A stretch of DNA of 64,000 bases. Origin: Colius striatus. Taxonomy: Eukaryota; Chordata; Aves; Coliiformes; Coliidae. The translations under genes and the position numbers were made by a program. The stretch lies in assembly GCF_028858725.1 (NCBI RefSeq), contig NC_084761.1, positions 25,202,501 to 25,266,500 on the forward strand, given 5' to 3'. The notes below the pieces were generated by a model. That model did no database searches. It was not told the DNA's origin and worked only from the letters and a program-made list of their open reading frames with translations. Below are positions 13,699-26,976 of this stretch, one piece after another; position 1 is the first letter of the stretch, and each line of letters starts with the position of its first letter.

Positions 13699-16600
13699 CT
13701 TGTCAGCCAAAGTGAAGCAATAGAAAGAACTTACTGATGCTTTTATATTTGGTGTCTTTGTTCACACAAAGAAACACAAAGACCCAGACAGGTCTTTTTG
13801 AAAACATTGGACACTTTCATGTGGGGGTAATTGAGAAGATTTTTCTCCTTCTTGCAATAAAAGTTTTTTCAGAATATACATTAAATTGTCACTACTATAC
13901 TTCTCACTACTTTCTCCCTTTTCCCTTCTGTGCCATTATCACAATATTACTCATACACATAAGTGGCATCCACAAAATTGTGATGGCTAAGAAAGCCAGC
14001 ATTAATTTATTACAGCAAAAACTATAAACTACTTTTTCTTTCTCTGAGCAGTTGCAAGCTCATATATAAAATCCTGAGTTAGGCTCCACACAGCAGCAGG
14101 GAGGAGATTTGAGAAATGGAACTGACTGATTCCTTTTTCTTTAGTGTCAAAATTTCCCCCTTTCGAGAACTATCTAGTCTGATGCTTTTAAACTTTTGTC
14201 AGAGTTCATTCCATTTCAGAAACCTTGGAGTCAATATGCCCAAAAGACAACTCAAAGGTATAATTTAAGGTGACATATAAAGACTGCTGCATCCTAACTC
14301 AACCCAAAGGGCACAACAGGAGAGCAAGAGAGGCAAGGTGTGCTAATGCAAGCACAGGAGGATACTTTACAAACCTCGCCGCAGTATTACAGCCTCATTT
14401 CCTACTTAGATTGTATTGATTTCTTTTTCCTTAATAATTTCTATCTGCTTAACTCATTTTTAGGCAAAATGGATGCATTCTTTTGCTTTTCACTAGAAAC
14501 AAACCATTTTTCATATTATTTCTTCACAGATAATGAAATGTTTTTACGTTTTTATTTGTAATAGCATAATAAAGAATCCAAAGTTAGAGTTTGCTCTCCT
14601 GCTTTTCATTTTTCCTGCATGCTTTTGTAATATTTAGTGGTTTTATCTCCCCCTCTGTCTTCCTTTCTCTACTCTGCTTATGCTTAGTAGAATCCTATTC
14701 CCTTTAAAAGAATAATCCCTTCATCCTTTAACCAGCTTTGCTTTTTATAACTACTTTCTCTTCCTAACTTTTCCAACTCCTGCTCTTTTCTTTCCCCTCC
14801 AGCAGAATTTCCTTCTCCTTTCTTAATGGGAACACAGTGCACTCAGTCAAAAAAGGAGTGTTTCAGCTCCCTTCCACCACTGGCCAGGGAGCACTTCAGC
14901 ATCTCCTCTCCTACCTTAGTCTCAGTGCAAATCTCTTTCTCTCACTTCTCTTAACATAGTGGAAAAAGAGATAGAACTTCAGGTTCATGAGGTGGGTCAT
15001 CATGCAGTTGCTTAGCACTATTAATCCCTGCTCCTAATCGCTTCTGACTGCTGAAGCCCTGGGTGCAGCTGAGTCTTAGTCCCACATTCCATCAAGGCAA
15101 AAGCCAGTTCCTCTGCATTGGCTTCCTGGGAAAGAGATCCAGGGAAAGAGGTGAAAAAGTAGATATAATCACTTCAATCAGAATGGTGGTACAGTAAGGC
15201 ACTCACCATTAGGCACCAGCTGGCCAATCTAGTCAGTTTCTACCTGTTTTGTTCAGATTACCTTTGATAGAAAATGCACTAGATGCTTCTGTAAGTTTTA
15301 GTGTATTTATGTAAATAACAAAATATTCAAGAACACAAGATACCTGAAATTTCTACCTCTCTTGGGTTGGTTTGATATCAGAGGAGCACTGCAATCACAG
15401 ACACCAGTGGAGCATGCATCACACCTTTACATTCCCTTTCTGGGTCGACTTTCAGCAAGGCTGGTTCTGCTCAGAGCTGCCTGATGGCTCTGACACCTGC
15501 ACTCTCCCAGAGAACAAGATCAAGAAGCCCAAAATATTGTTAGGAGTCTAAGGGAATAGAATCATAGAATCACAGCATGGTAGGGGTTGGAAGGGACCTT
15601 TAGAGATCACGTTGTCCAACCCCCTTGCTAAAGCAGGTCTACCTAGAAAACTGCCAAACTCACATGAAGATGCCATGTCCTGGGGGTTCCATTGAGACTG
15701 TGCAACACAGACATGCCTAAATGAAAAATAGCCACAAAAGGACTGGCAGAGCAGGTTGACCTCAACACTGGGGCAAAATGGAAGACAAAGAGGATAAAAG
15801 TGTACCTGAGGAGTACACTTTTGGTCAAAGGAGTCCAAGAAAAACAACTGGGAAGGAGAACATGGATTTAGTCCATACACATGTGCTGCTTTATCTCCCC
15901 ACATGTCAACTTCCCTTATGCCTATGTCTTGGTAAATGCCTAATATTTTATAAAACTGAAAAAGAAATAAACTTCAGAAAGAGTATTGCTTAGCAGAATA
16001 AGAAAATGCAACTGCACTACACATATGATGTTTCAGCAGGACAGGTGCCTTGTTATTAGCAGGGATTACCTCAGCACAGCTGGATGCCAGGATAGGAGGC
16101 AGCTTTTGTGGGTTTTTTTTTCTTTTTTGTACAGTTCATAATACAGGTAGAAATGGTACTTGAACCAAGACATCTAAGACAAAATCTTCAAGGTTCCTGC
16201 TCCTTCATGAGAAAACACTGAATAGGGTTCCACAATCCAAATCACTGAAAAACTGAAAAGCAGATCAGAAGCAAATCGTACTAGAGAAGCAAGGAACACA
16301 GACAAGAGGCATTCACTATATCTTGCCTTTTAAAGTTCCAGAAATTCAAAGTGATTCCAATGTTGTGTCCAACAAACAATATTCTACAGAATACACTGGC
16401 AAAATGCATAAGTTCTAGAAGGCTACTAGCTTCAGTTTACCTGCAGGAAGCCACTTTCTGCTTCTACGTGTCTCCTTCCACAATAAACAAGGAGGTCTCA
16501 GACAAATGAAGAGGTGAGATCCATTTCCCTGTTGTTGAGAAGAGAGGTGCCTTTTGGATTTAGACTTTACAAATATAAATACATCTCCACAAAGAAGAAC

Positions 16601-18756
16601 CTGAATAAAGGTTTTCCTTTTGCTGTACAGAATTGTGACTACCTCAAAGTCATACAAATGTAAAACCTTCTTTAAATCAGAGATTCATCTGGTTTTCAAC
16701 AAAACATTGACTCAAGACCCTGCTCAGAAGAGTGAGTTCCAAGCTGTGCATTTCAGTCTTTTCTCCAAAAGGTATCAAGTTCCAGTTCAAATTCAGGGGT
16801 CAAAGACTCTCAACACTGCACAGTTTCAGATATACCGTTCTGTCTGGGATTTCCCACCACCAGTAAGCCAGCTCCTGCTCGGCATGCTGCCAGCTGAGGA
16901 TCACATTAGACCTTCCCCACATGCAGGAGGCTTTGAACATCATCCGTATCACTTGAGTTTCCTCGTGAACTTACCTTAAACTCATCAGTCTCATTAAGTG
17001 AATGAATAGATTTCTCTATTTCGTGCAGGAGCTCATTCCTCATGCATAGCAAGGGCATAGCTACAGACCTCTATCAAATAAAACCTCAGATTTACCCACT
17101 GATCTGTTGTCACAGTGACTACTCAACTCAGCTCAATGCCACGGAGGTACCCTGCAGGGAGTAGAGCTCTTGAATGCCAGTTAGCTCCAAGATTCAAATC
17201 AGCCTGCCTTCAGTGGCAAGACATGACTCAAGCAATTTTTCATGCATTTTCTCATAGCTTTTCTGTTTAATTATTCCATTTTCAGCCTTTTGGATTCTTA
17301 AATTGTAGTCTTGTGAATCAGCTGGCACTCAATGACTCTGATAAAGATCATAAAGTCATTTTGCATTTGTGTCACTACTGCAAGCAAGTTTTTGCTGTGC
17401 AAAATCATTGCTTCCTGCCGCCTCTTACAGGGATTGTGAGCTTGCTCTTCAATAAATTATAACAATTCATTAACTCTGCATAAGCTTACCATAAAATCAG
17501 ACCAAGAAATTGAAGAATCATCTGTTCAGATATATCCAAACTAACAAACTCATTTGTTCCAGTCTGCTGAGTGACTAATTCACCAGTTAAATTCTGGTTT
17601 GGATTAATCTGAGACAGCAACAAATATCCCTCAGTCTTTTGTTTTTATTTCCATGAGACTTCCATTTGCCTCATCTAAATTCTGAAATGGGAAAAACAAC
17701 ACCTTCCAACCCCATAAAAAGCATTTTCGAAGGACTACAAATTAAGGGAGCCTAAAAATTACAAAACCAAAAAAAAGTCTTTTCCCAAACCTTGATAATC
17801 CAAAAGAAATTAAATAGCTCAAGGGTACCATGTTCTGTCTTTTTAATTTTTTAATGTTATGAAGGAAAACTTCAGTCCTTGATTTCCAAGGGCTTTCTTA
17901 ATATATACTGTATTAATTCCTCTAAATTTAAACACAAAATCTAATTTAATCTTGCTTATTATGCATCATACCAGCATGTGAACATTTTATCTTCTGACTG
18001 TTTGTTCCAGCTGTTTTTATAACAGAAAAAACAATGCCTCCTAACATTTTTCTAACACTTTTCCTTCAAAACAATAGCACGTTTCCTTAACCTCCATTGC
18101 AGTCTTCCTCATATTTTCTCTGTGCTTATTTATTGAACCAAGTTTCACAGAGCAGACTAAATATGTCACTCATTACATTATTTCTTTTTCTAAGTTCCAG
18201 AAGGCTGAAAGCTAAAGAAGTCTATTGTGGTACCACTATTTAGTCTCACGTGTTTCACTGGAGCTCGTAAAGATTACTAGGTAGAAAACATATTACAGTC
18301 ATCAAAACAAAACAAAAAAGGCAGCTCTGATTCACTATTCAATCATGATTTTTCAGTCCATTATATAAATTTATGCATTAATTTTTCTCTACACTCTGTC
18401 CAGAAAACTTTTGACCTCTCCTCTCAAAATAACACAGCTCTCTTCTTCAACGCTGAAGCTGGAAACATATTTTGAGAGTGAGACTACCATAAAGTAATAC
18501 AGGATTGTCATGATGAGTCCAATCCCTTCCTGGCTTGCATTTTAGGATCTGCTTTTGGAAGCCAAAATAACTTCCTTGATGCTCCCCTTCTCCCCGGCTA
18601 CTCAACAGTCCGCTAAGGGTGCCACCTTTCTTGCTCACTTCCCTCCGCTATGTAAACTGAGTGAGAGATTGCTGCATGTATCCTTCCCACATGGGTCAGG
18701 TTTACTGGCACCAGGCCCCGATGCTGCCTTCTCCTCTCCTTAATGACATTTTTTAG
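13699..18756. other. Intergenic, no gene recognised apart from one CR1 scrap
   Basis: AT-rich, with a pyrimidine-rich stretch near 14590-14830. Apart from the 15.6 kb CR1 piece I can assign nothing. Confidence 0.65.
15556..15645 (-). repeat. Short CR1 3' end fragment
   Basis: The tail repeats appear as aatagaatcatagaatcac, followed by ggtaggggttggaagggacc and a gtccaaccccc block, which is the reverse complement of the CR1 3' UTR. Only about 90 bp was copied. Confidence 0.9.
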
Positions 18757-21070
18757 GATGAATATAAGACAGTTGTCAGAGGATGTGGGGAGGCAACTGG
18801 GAAAGCTAAAGCCTCATTGGAGCTGTTGTCCTTGACCTCCCTTGCAAGGCATAAGAAAGGCTTCTTCAAATACACTGTAGACAAAAATAACACTGGAGGC
18901 AATGTCAGCCCACTGTTGAATGAGGCAGGTGCCCTGGTGACAGAGGATACAGAGAAGGCAGAGTTACTGAATGCCTTCTTTGCCTCTGTCTATACCGCTG
19001 GAGACTGTCCTCAGGAGCCCCAGACTCCAGAGGAAGTCAGCTTAAAGGAGAAGTTTTGTTTGGCTAATGAGGACTGGGTTAAGGATCAGCAGAGCAATCT
19101 AGATGTACATAAATCCATGGGTCCTGATGGGAAACACCCGTGGGTGCTGAGGGAGCTGGTGGAGGTCATTGCTAAACCACTCTCCATCATCATGCAGAAC
19201 AGGAGGGGTGCCTGAGGACTGGAGGAGAGTAAATGTAACTCCAGTCTTCAAAAAGGGCAAGAAGGAGGAGCTAGGTAACTACAGACCAGTCAGCCTCACC
19301 TCCATCCCTGGAAAGGTGATGGAACAACTTATCTTGGATGCTGTCTCCAGACATTTAAAGGATAAGAGGGTCATTGGGAGCAGTCAATATGGTTTTAGAA
19401 AGGAGAAGTCATGTTTGACCAACCTGAGAGCCTTTTATGAAGATGTAACCAGGAGGATAGATGGTGGTAGTGCAGTGGATGTGGTTTATCTTTGTCCCGG
19501 TTTGAGCCAGGATAGAGTTAATTCCCATGAGGAACCAGGAAAGGCCACAGCCTGAACAGCTGACCCAGGCTGGCCAGCAGGTATTCTATACCATCCTAAC
19601 CGTCATGCCCAGGATATAGGTGGGGGCTGGCCGGAATAAGCTCTTCCGGGGGCGTGGGCTCTCGGTCCCCAGTCCGGAGCGGTCACTTAGGTCAGGTCCC
19701 GGGTGGTGAGCAACTGCATCACTCACCAGTTTTCTTTGTAATATCCCCTTGTCTTTGTTATAGTTGTTACTCTTCAATATTCCCCAGTAAACTGTTCTCA
19801 TTTCAACTTACGCGGGCTCTTTTACTTTTTTCTCCCTCTCCGATCCCCTCCGCATTCCGTCAGGAGGGGAGGAGTCGCAGGTTTTTTTTCCCCTTTGGTC
19901 CGGCTGGGCAAAACCACGACAATCTTGATTTCACTTAAGCATTTGACACCGTCTCCCACAGAATCCTCACAGCAAAACTGAGAAAGTATGGGCTGGATGA
20001 TCAGGTAGTGAGGTGGATTGTGAACTGGTTGAAGGGAAGAAGGCAGAAACTTTGGATCAATGGGATAGGGTCTAGTTGGAGGCCTGTATCTAGTGGAGTC
20101 CCTCAGGGGTTGGTGCTGGGACCAGTACTGTTCAATGTATTCATTAATGACGCTGATGAGGGAACAGAGGACACTGCCAGCAAGATTTCTGACAATACTA
20201 AACTGAGGGGAGTGGGTGACACACCAGAAGGCTGTGCTGCCATTCAATGAGACCTGGACAGGCTGCAGTGTTGGGCAGGGAGAAATCTAATGAAATTCAA
20301 CAAGGGCAAGTGTAGAGTCTTGCATCTGGGAAAGAATAACCCCATGTACTAGTATAGGCTGGGGAATGAACTCTTAGAGAGTAGTGTAAGGGAAAGGGAC
20401 CTGAGGATCTTGGTGGACAGCAGGATGAGCATGAGACAGCAATGTACCTTCATGGCTAGGAAGGCCAATGGCATCCTGGGGTGTATTAGAAGGGGTGTAG
20501 GCAGTAGATTGAGAGAGGTTCTCCCCTTTTACTCTGCCCTCCTGAGACCACATCTGGAATCTTGTGTCCAGTTCTGGGCCCCTCAGTTCAAGAAGGACAG
20601 GGAGCTGCTGGAGAGAGTTCAGCACAGGGCCACCAAGATGATGAAGTGGAGCATCTCCCTCATGATGAAAGGCTGAGGGAGCTGGGGCTCTTTAGCTTGG
20701 AGAAGACGAGACTGAGGGGTGACCTCATTAATGTTTACAAATACATAATGGCTGGGTGTCAGGAGGACGGAGCCAGGCTGTTCTCAGTGATGTTCAATGA
20801 TAGGACGAGAGACAAGGGGTACAAGCTGGAACATACGAGGTTCCAAAGAAATACAAGGAAGAATTTCTTCCCTGTGAGGGTGACAGAGCACTGGAATAGG
20901 CTGCCCAGGTGGGTTGTGGAGTCTCCTCTGGGGACATTCAAAACTCACCTGGATGAGTTCCTATGTGACCTGCTCTAGGTGGTCCTGCTTTGATGGGGGG
21001 GTTGGACTAGATGATCTTTCAAGGTCCCTTCCAATCCTTCGGATTCTGTGGTTCTGTGATACTGTGATTT
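18757..21070 (+). repeat. CR1 LINE with ORF2 reverse transcriptase remnant, split by an LTR
   Basis: A 5'-truncated CR1 of about 1.9 kb without the insert. Frames encode the region before the polymerase (KKGFFKYTVDKNN, LLNEAGALVTEDTEKAELLN), the NYRPVSLTSIPGKVMEQLI motif, FDTVSH, and [16 protein letters not shown] in the reverse transcriptase domain. The catalytic FADD position reads ISDN, and frames are broken by stops and indels, so the copy is dead. It ends in GGTTGGACTAGATGATC and imperfect ATTCTGTG-type repeats. A solo LTR at 19493-19921 interrupts it. Confidence 0.95.
19493..19921 (+). mobile_element. Solo LTR (ERVL-like) inside the CR1 copy, 429 bp
   Basis: It begins TGTCCCGGTTTGAGCC and ends GGGCAAAACCACGACA. 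It is flanked by a perfect 5-bp duplication ATCTT (19488-19492 and 19922-19926), and the CR1 reading continues on the other side once the insert is skipped. The internal AGTTAATTCCC start region, the GTAAACTG near 19789 in place of a poly(A) signal, and the 5-bp duplication fit avian ERVL LTRs. No internal retroviral genes remain. Confidence 0.9.
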
Positions 21071-22074
21071 TGGGATGTGCTACATTGTATTCTGTGCTCA
21101 TAGTTAATGTTTGTGGTTTTGGGATATGGTCTTCAGGCTGATTAACCTGGGGGAGCCTGATAACAGCAGTCACACTTTCACAGCAACAACAGATGTGCCT
21201 GATACTCCTTGGTAGGTGACTGCCAACCCGATAGACAGTTAATGGGTCCAGGCATCCTTTTTTACTGTTTTTATGACTTTGTACCTCTCCTCACATTTCC
21301 TTTTCTCTTCCTTCTCTGCAGATCCTGGAAACAGAAATATATTTGAACAAGAATATTATATTACAACCTAAAATCTCTTTAAAATATAAATTGTGACTGC
21401 CTATTAGAAGTCATAGAAAATAAATTTAATTCAACCATCAGCCAGGAAAGGCCTTATTGATTGTCTGCATTTATCTTTTCAAGAAAAGGCCTTTTTGTAT
21501 TTTGTGTGATTACTTAAATGTGATTTAGCCTGAGGGACCCCAATCATAGTGAACTCATGAGGAACTGCAGCTGCTGCTGGCTAAATTTCTGTTCTCAGTT
21601 ACTGTGAGTAAGTTGCTGTTATAAACAGTTCCAGGTTCTCACAGGTTTTAAAAGTCATCATCGTATTTGAGACCATTTTTTCTGGCTGTGCAGTGATCTG
21701 ATGCCAATAACTACAAGGCAGAAAGTGCTGCCTCTGAACTCACAGTAAGTGGAGTAAAATATAAGGCACAGATTTGGTAAGACAGGAAAGTCCCAACTAT
21801 CTCTGCAGGTCAGGAAATTGCCACAGAGAATACGTGGTTCCAGGGTGTGAAGGACAAGGCTACTAGATGGGCTACAACAAAAAGCCTGCAAGGCTGTGGG
21901 AGGAAGCCAAGAGGCAGCCCCGCAGCAAGCCTGGGGGGATGCCCACCCACTGGAGCCCCAAGGCAGGAGGCATCCACATCCTGCTCAGGCCCCACCAAGG
22001 GAGTGCAAGAACATACAACAGATAGTTTCAATTCTAACAAAACCATTGTCCAAATGGTAACAGTATCTCTCGCG

Positions 22075-22089
22075 CACACACACACACAC
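22075..22089. repeat. Short (CA)n microsatellite
   Basis: About seven CA units follow a CGCG step, in otherwise unremarkable intergenic sequence. Confidence 0.9.
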
Positions 22090-22354
22090 CCCTTCTGGGA
22101 AAAGCATGCCAAAAGGAAAACATTTACAGAATTTGCTGTTGGGGGATTTATGAGTTTATTCAACACCTAGCTAAGATCTCTCACCAGTTGTATACAGTGG
22201 ATGTCCATAAAGCAGGATATCCATTTAGTTTTATCAAGTTCTTTTAGGTAAATTACATAGAAGGGACTAAATTACATATCATAATAAAGACAGATGAACT
22301 GATGCCAAAAGCTGGCCAATAGTTGAATTAAGACTTCATGCAGAAAAAGTATCA

Positions 22355-22425
22355 GCTCAGTATATGTTTCATCTCAGTAGGGTTTTTTTCTCATATTTTT
22401 CAGCTCAGTAGTGTCTTTTTCTCAT
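22355..22425. repeat. Decayed tandem repeat of a CTCAGTA/TTTTTCTCAT unit
   Basis: CTCAGTAGGGTTTTTTTCTC at 22373 and CTCAGTAGTGTCTTTTTCTC at 22404 are 31 bp apart, and a third weaker copy starts at 22355 (CTCAGTATATGTTTCAT). Confidence 0.6.
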
Positions 22426-25400
22426 CTATGCATAACAGTTTTTCCATTAAAACAATGGATAAAATGACAAAACTTTAGGTCTTCCATCCTTCTAATCAGA
22501 GTTCCTGCATGATGTATGACCATCACCAGTTCACAGACAATACTGCCACTCTGTGAGTCATCAGTTAACATTTCTGTGGTGTCCTGAGCATTTTGTTGGT
22601 TTAATAGTCACTGACTTGCTGTGTTGAGCTTGGACAAGATACTTAAGACTTTTGAGACACCAAAATGACAAAAGTCAATTTTCATTTGTGAAATACTGTC
22701 TCGGTGGTTGTGCAGAAGGTAAAGAAGCATCTAAACATCTTTGTTGCAAATTCCATTTGGGTTTTGGTGGGAGAGCTGACTGAGTTGGACAGGAGTGGAG
22801 CATTTCTGGGATGCTCAAATTCAGATATTAAATTAAGCAGCTTTAGTGTAGATTTTCAGTATTTCCTCTTTTTCCCCCACATCTGCCTAAGAACAAATGA
22901 CATTTTCTGAACATGATCACCTGTAACTTGCAGGTTCTCTTCAGTGACATCATATTCTGAAGTTTGCAGTGCATCTCTAAGGCAATTATGACCACAACTA
23001 TGAAACTGAAAGTTCTGTTAATTATACACAATGTTGTCAACAAAGTGTTCTTTGTTCTCCTTTAATGTGCACCTGTCCAAAAAATTGTGTTTCTTCTTGG
23101 AAAACCTAATCACTGTCAGAGCCCAACTAGCAAAAGAGAAAGGCCAAATCTGAAGGAAAGGATCAAGATGCAGGTAGTCACTCCTTCATAAGGAAATATA
23201 GGAAATTAAATAAGCATCTCACATTTACTTCCTATGATGGCAGGATAATGGCAGGGATTGCCAGGGGATCTTCCACCAATAAACACGGAAGTGAATCAGC
23301 CCAGGATCAGGCTGTATTTCAAGCATGCGGTTATTACCCTTTCAAACCGACCAGGATCCCAGTTGCTCTTTTATTTCACTAATTCTTAAAATCATTACCT
23401 ACTTGGATTCAGGAACCCAAAGTCAGTCTGAAGTTTAGATGTAATTGTATTTCATGTATATTAACTATTTTTTCTTCTTGCACTAAAAGTCCCAATTTGC
23501 ACACAAACAGCCCCTAGACTTTTAGCATCAATTTTCTTATCCAATCCTTGTGGTTTCTGAAGCCACAAAATCACAGGACAGCCACAAACCAACAAAAAAT
23601 AATGAATTAAACCTGGACCGCTTAGGCTACTTACAGACTCTTATTGAAACAGGCTACATTAGCTTTTGGTTTATAAGTACTAAGCCACAACAACAAACTA
23701 GTACTTTTTAGAATGACTGACGCTTGAGAATAGATGATTTTTCTCCCTCTTCCGTGAGTTTCTCTAACATACACTCTGCTAGTGTTACTCTTGATAGAAA
23801 AAGATAAGTGAAAAAGCAAACTCACTCAGTCTGATTTTGAAAGCAATTTTTTTCAGGCCAGCCGTGGTGTTCTGCAAGTTTTTCATTATCTGAGGATCAA
23901 ATGAGAATGAAAGGCAATCACAAACTGCTCTCAAAGTGCCATAAAATCTTGATTTGTTCCCATCACTCTATTCTAGAGAAACTTGCCCACCTTACAGTTT
24001 TTCATAGTTTGGACTTGACACAATTTAACCTCCATCATGGCTCTGTCCCCTTAACTGCTTTACCACACTGCTTTCTCCAGGACTGACAGAACGTTTATGG
24101 AATCAAAATCACCTCTCCTCATCAGTACCAGTTCTCAGTGCAAGCTAGTAACAAACAATAACATCCCCCCTTGGAGGAGAGACATCAAGGAAGCAATGAA
24201 ATGTTCCCAAGACAATATTTCCCAGGATAACTTCAGTAGAGCATAATACCCTGAATACCCTAATTGCTCTGATGTAAGGGCAAAGTCTCACTGCATCACT
24301 GCAATTTAGAGAGGGATAATCCTTTGCTATATATTGCTCTGTTCATCCAGCTTCTTAGTTAAAGTGGACCAAGCACTGACAGTATTGCAATTGCCAGTCT
24401 TTTTATATGTCAAACCTCATAATCTTCCAGGAAATTTTAGGTGAAAGAGGTGTACCCTCCATTGCTCTACAACACAACTATGTCTCTGCCCTAGGGCACT
24501 TAGTATTTCAGACAGAAAATGTAGACTGCATGTTCAAAACAGTAGTTGCAATGTGAACAAAAACAAAAACGCCAACTTTTACATGTTCAAGTATAAACTT
24601 GACTGTATTAAAATGGTAACTTTAGCTGATATCATTACTGATTACAACACCCTAAAGCCAGACTAACCGATGCTGAAAGAAGACATTTCTATCTGCACAA
24701 ATATTATTCTTCTTGCACTACAAATCTCATATCTATCAGTTTAATGTTCTCATTTGTAAAATAACAAGTCTCTTGCCTCAGGAGGCTTTGAAAGCTCTGT
24801 GCTGCCGACTGACTTTTCCCCACACTGTCACTGGAGCAGCTGAGTTAACAAACTCAAAGAAGAGAGTTCAAAAACCAGGCTAAGTTGTCAGGTTTTCAAA
24901 AGTGAATATGTCCTTGAGCAAGCAGCCTGTGGAGAAAAAATGCATCTGGAGAGAAGATTTACAGCTTTTAGTATGTGCACAATCAAAAATAAATGTGACT
25001 GTTCTCATTGGCAACTGTAATTAGAATTTAGTCTGTTCATTTATACCCCAGTGAGATTGTTACAGACCAGACTAGTAGATTCTGAGCAAGTCCAGTCTCC
25101 TGCACTGAAGATGCTGGGAGAGTCCAGCGTCCTGCAGTGAAATCTCTGGGCATTCTGAAATGTGTAACCAAGAAAAAGACTGACCTGCTTTTGTTGATGT
25201 CAGATCTTTACTGTCCATCAGTATTTGGCATTGCTTCAGACAAGCATAAGCCCTGGATGAAAGTGCTGCAGGGTGGACACCTCTCCTCATCCACTGTTTC
25301 CAAGACTAGTGACTGCCAGAAGTCTGCTTAAAATAAAAAACTCTTTCAGAAATTAGGTGTTTCTTGCTGGATTCAGAAAGGAAAGAATAGAGAGGGCAGT

Positions 25401-26548
25401 TCCCTTACTTACCTCTTTCAGTTCAGTATAGTTTTAGAAAAACCTAGTACTGAGATTACAATTAATGAAATTTGTGAACAGAAAGAAAACTACGCCACCT
25501 CATTCAATCCTTCAAGTGAGTTTGGGGCAAGACAGACTTAAGGGTTAAGAGCCAGTGTTCAAACACTGCAGGTGCCCAGTGAGATTGACACCTGCCACTA
25601 CCACCTTTGCACTGCAACAGATGAGCCATTGGGTTTTTATTGTCTCCTTTCCCACTGCTGAAGAGGTGGGCCCCTTGAGCAGTGTTATTTTACAGATACC
25701 AGAATAAAGCCTAAAGAATGACTGTGAACACTTATTAGAATGGTCTCATTCATCTGCATACACATCTACCCCCATGTTAATTAATAAAACGGGAAGGAGT
25801 CAAGGGGAAGAAACAGATGCATACTCCAAGCTTTCTGTCATTTTTACTGATGGGTTTTTTTCCCAAATAGATTTAGATGAGCCTTCAACTAAAATAGGTT
25901 AAGAAACACTGCCCTGTTTTCTCCACTTCCCAAGGCAGGACCAGCCACATCTCAAACACTCCTAACAGACAGTTGTCTCCACTGAATCACTTCAGCTCAT
26001 GTAGGCGTTTATCAAGGTCACTCCCAAGAGGCCACTAATTATCAGCCTCCTCAAAAATGAAGCACTTTCTCCACATTAAAGAAAAAAAAAAGTCTTATGG
26101 GAATATTTTGCTTTTAACATGTGACTTAGCAAGAGGCCATGAGGAAGACAAAATAACTGCTAGCCAAGAAGGTAAGGGTGGGGAAAAATAAAACCTCTCA
26201 CTTCAGCCAGAGAATGGGCCATTTAATCCAGCAACTGGTTGCCAGCAGCGACAGTCATGAAGGAGCATCAAAAACAGCAAAACTACAGGGATCCCTGCTA
26301 GCTCCCAGAAAAATCATCTGGGAGCAGTATGAGCTAAACACTGTATCTGGCTTAAAACATACCAATGGACCTATCTGCATGAACTTGTCTTTTTGTATTA
26401 GTGTCATTTATAGTCATAGTCTCTATAGTACCATGTAACGGCAGGTTCTGTCACTTAATCATGTCAAGTGGCATTTCTTCTTTTCATTTTGTTTCTAAAC
26501 TTCCTACCTGACAGTGTTGCTGGGAGTCTCCATCTTTTCTGGTATGAG

Positions 26549-26976
26549 AATCATAGAATGGTAGAAGTTGGAAGGGACTTTTAGAGATCATCTAGTCCAA
26601 CTCCCCTGCAGAAGCAGGGTCACCTAGATCAGGTCGCATAGGAACATGTCCAGGTGGGTCTTGAAGACCTTCAAGGAAGGAGACTCCACAACCCCTCTGG
26701 GCAGCCTGTGCCAGGGCTCCCTCACCTGAGCAGTGAAATAGTTTTTTCTTATGTTTAAGTGGAACTTTTTGTGTTCCAGCTTCATCCCATTACCCCTTTT
26801 CCTGTTGCTAGATACAATAGAAAAAAGGGATGTCCCAACCTCCTGACACCCACCATTTAGATATGTGTATTAATAAGATCCCACCTCAGTCTCCTCTTTT
26901 CTAGACTAAACAGCCCCAGTTCCCGCAGCCTTTCCTCGTATGAAAGATGTTCCAGTCCCCTGATCATCTTGGTGGA
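26549..26976 (-). repeat. CR1 LINE 3' fragment
   Basis: In reverse complement it carries the ORF2 C-terminal coding remnant and 3' UTR: aatcatagaatggtagaagt at the tail, ccaactcccctgcagaagca, and the cttatgtttaagtggaactt block seen in the 9.3 kb copy. It extends further 5' than the 28.2 kb copy's clean end and has several stops. Confidence 0.95.

Larger units (their letters stand above)
21071..26548. other. Intergenic, no gene recognised
   Basis: It holds the small CA run and decayed tandem repeat listed separately. No exon with a recognisable protein signature was found on either strand. Confidence 0.65.

Noticed and set aside
20008..20250. Reverse-transcriptase frames as possible host genes
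   Set aside because: They are CR1 ORF2 pieces with altered catalytic residues, frameshifts, and a CR1 3' end downstream.
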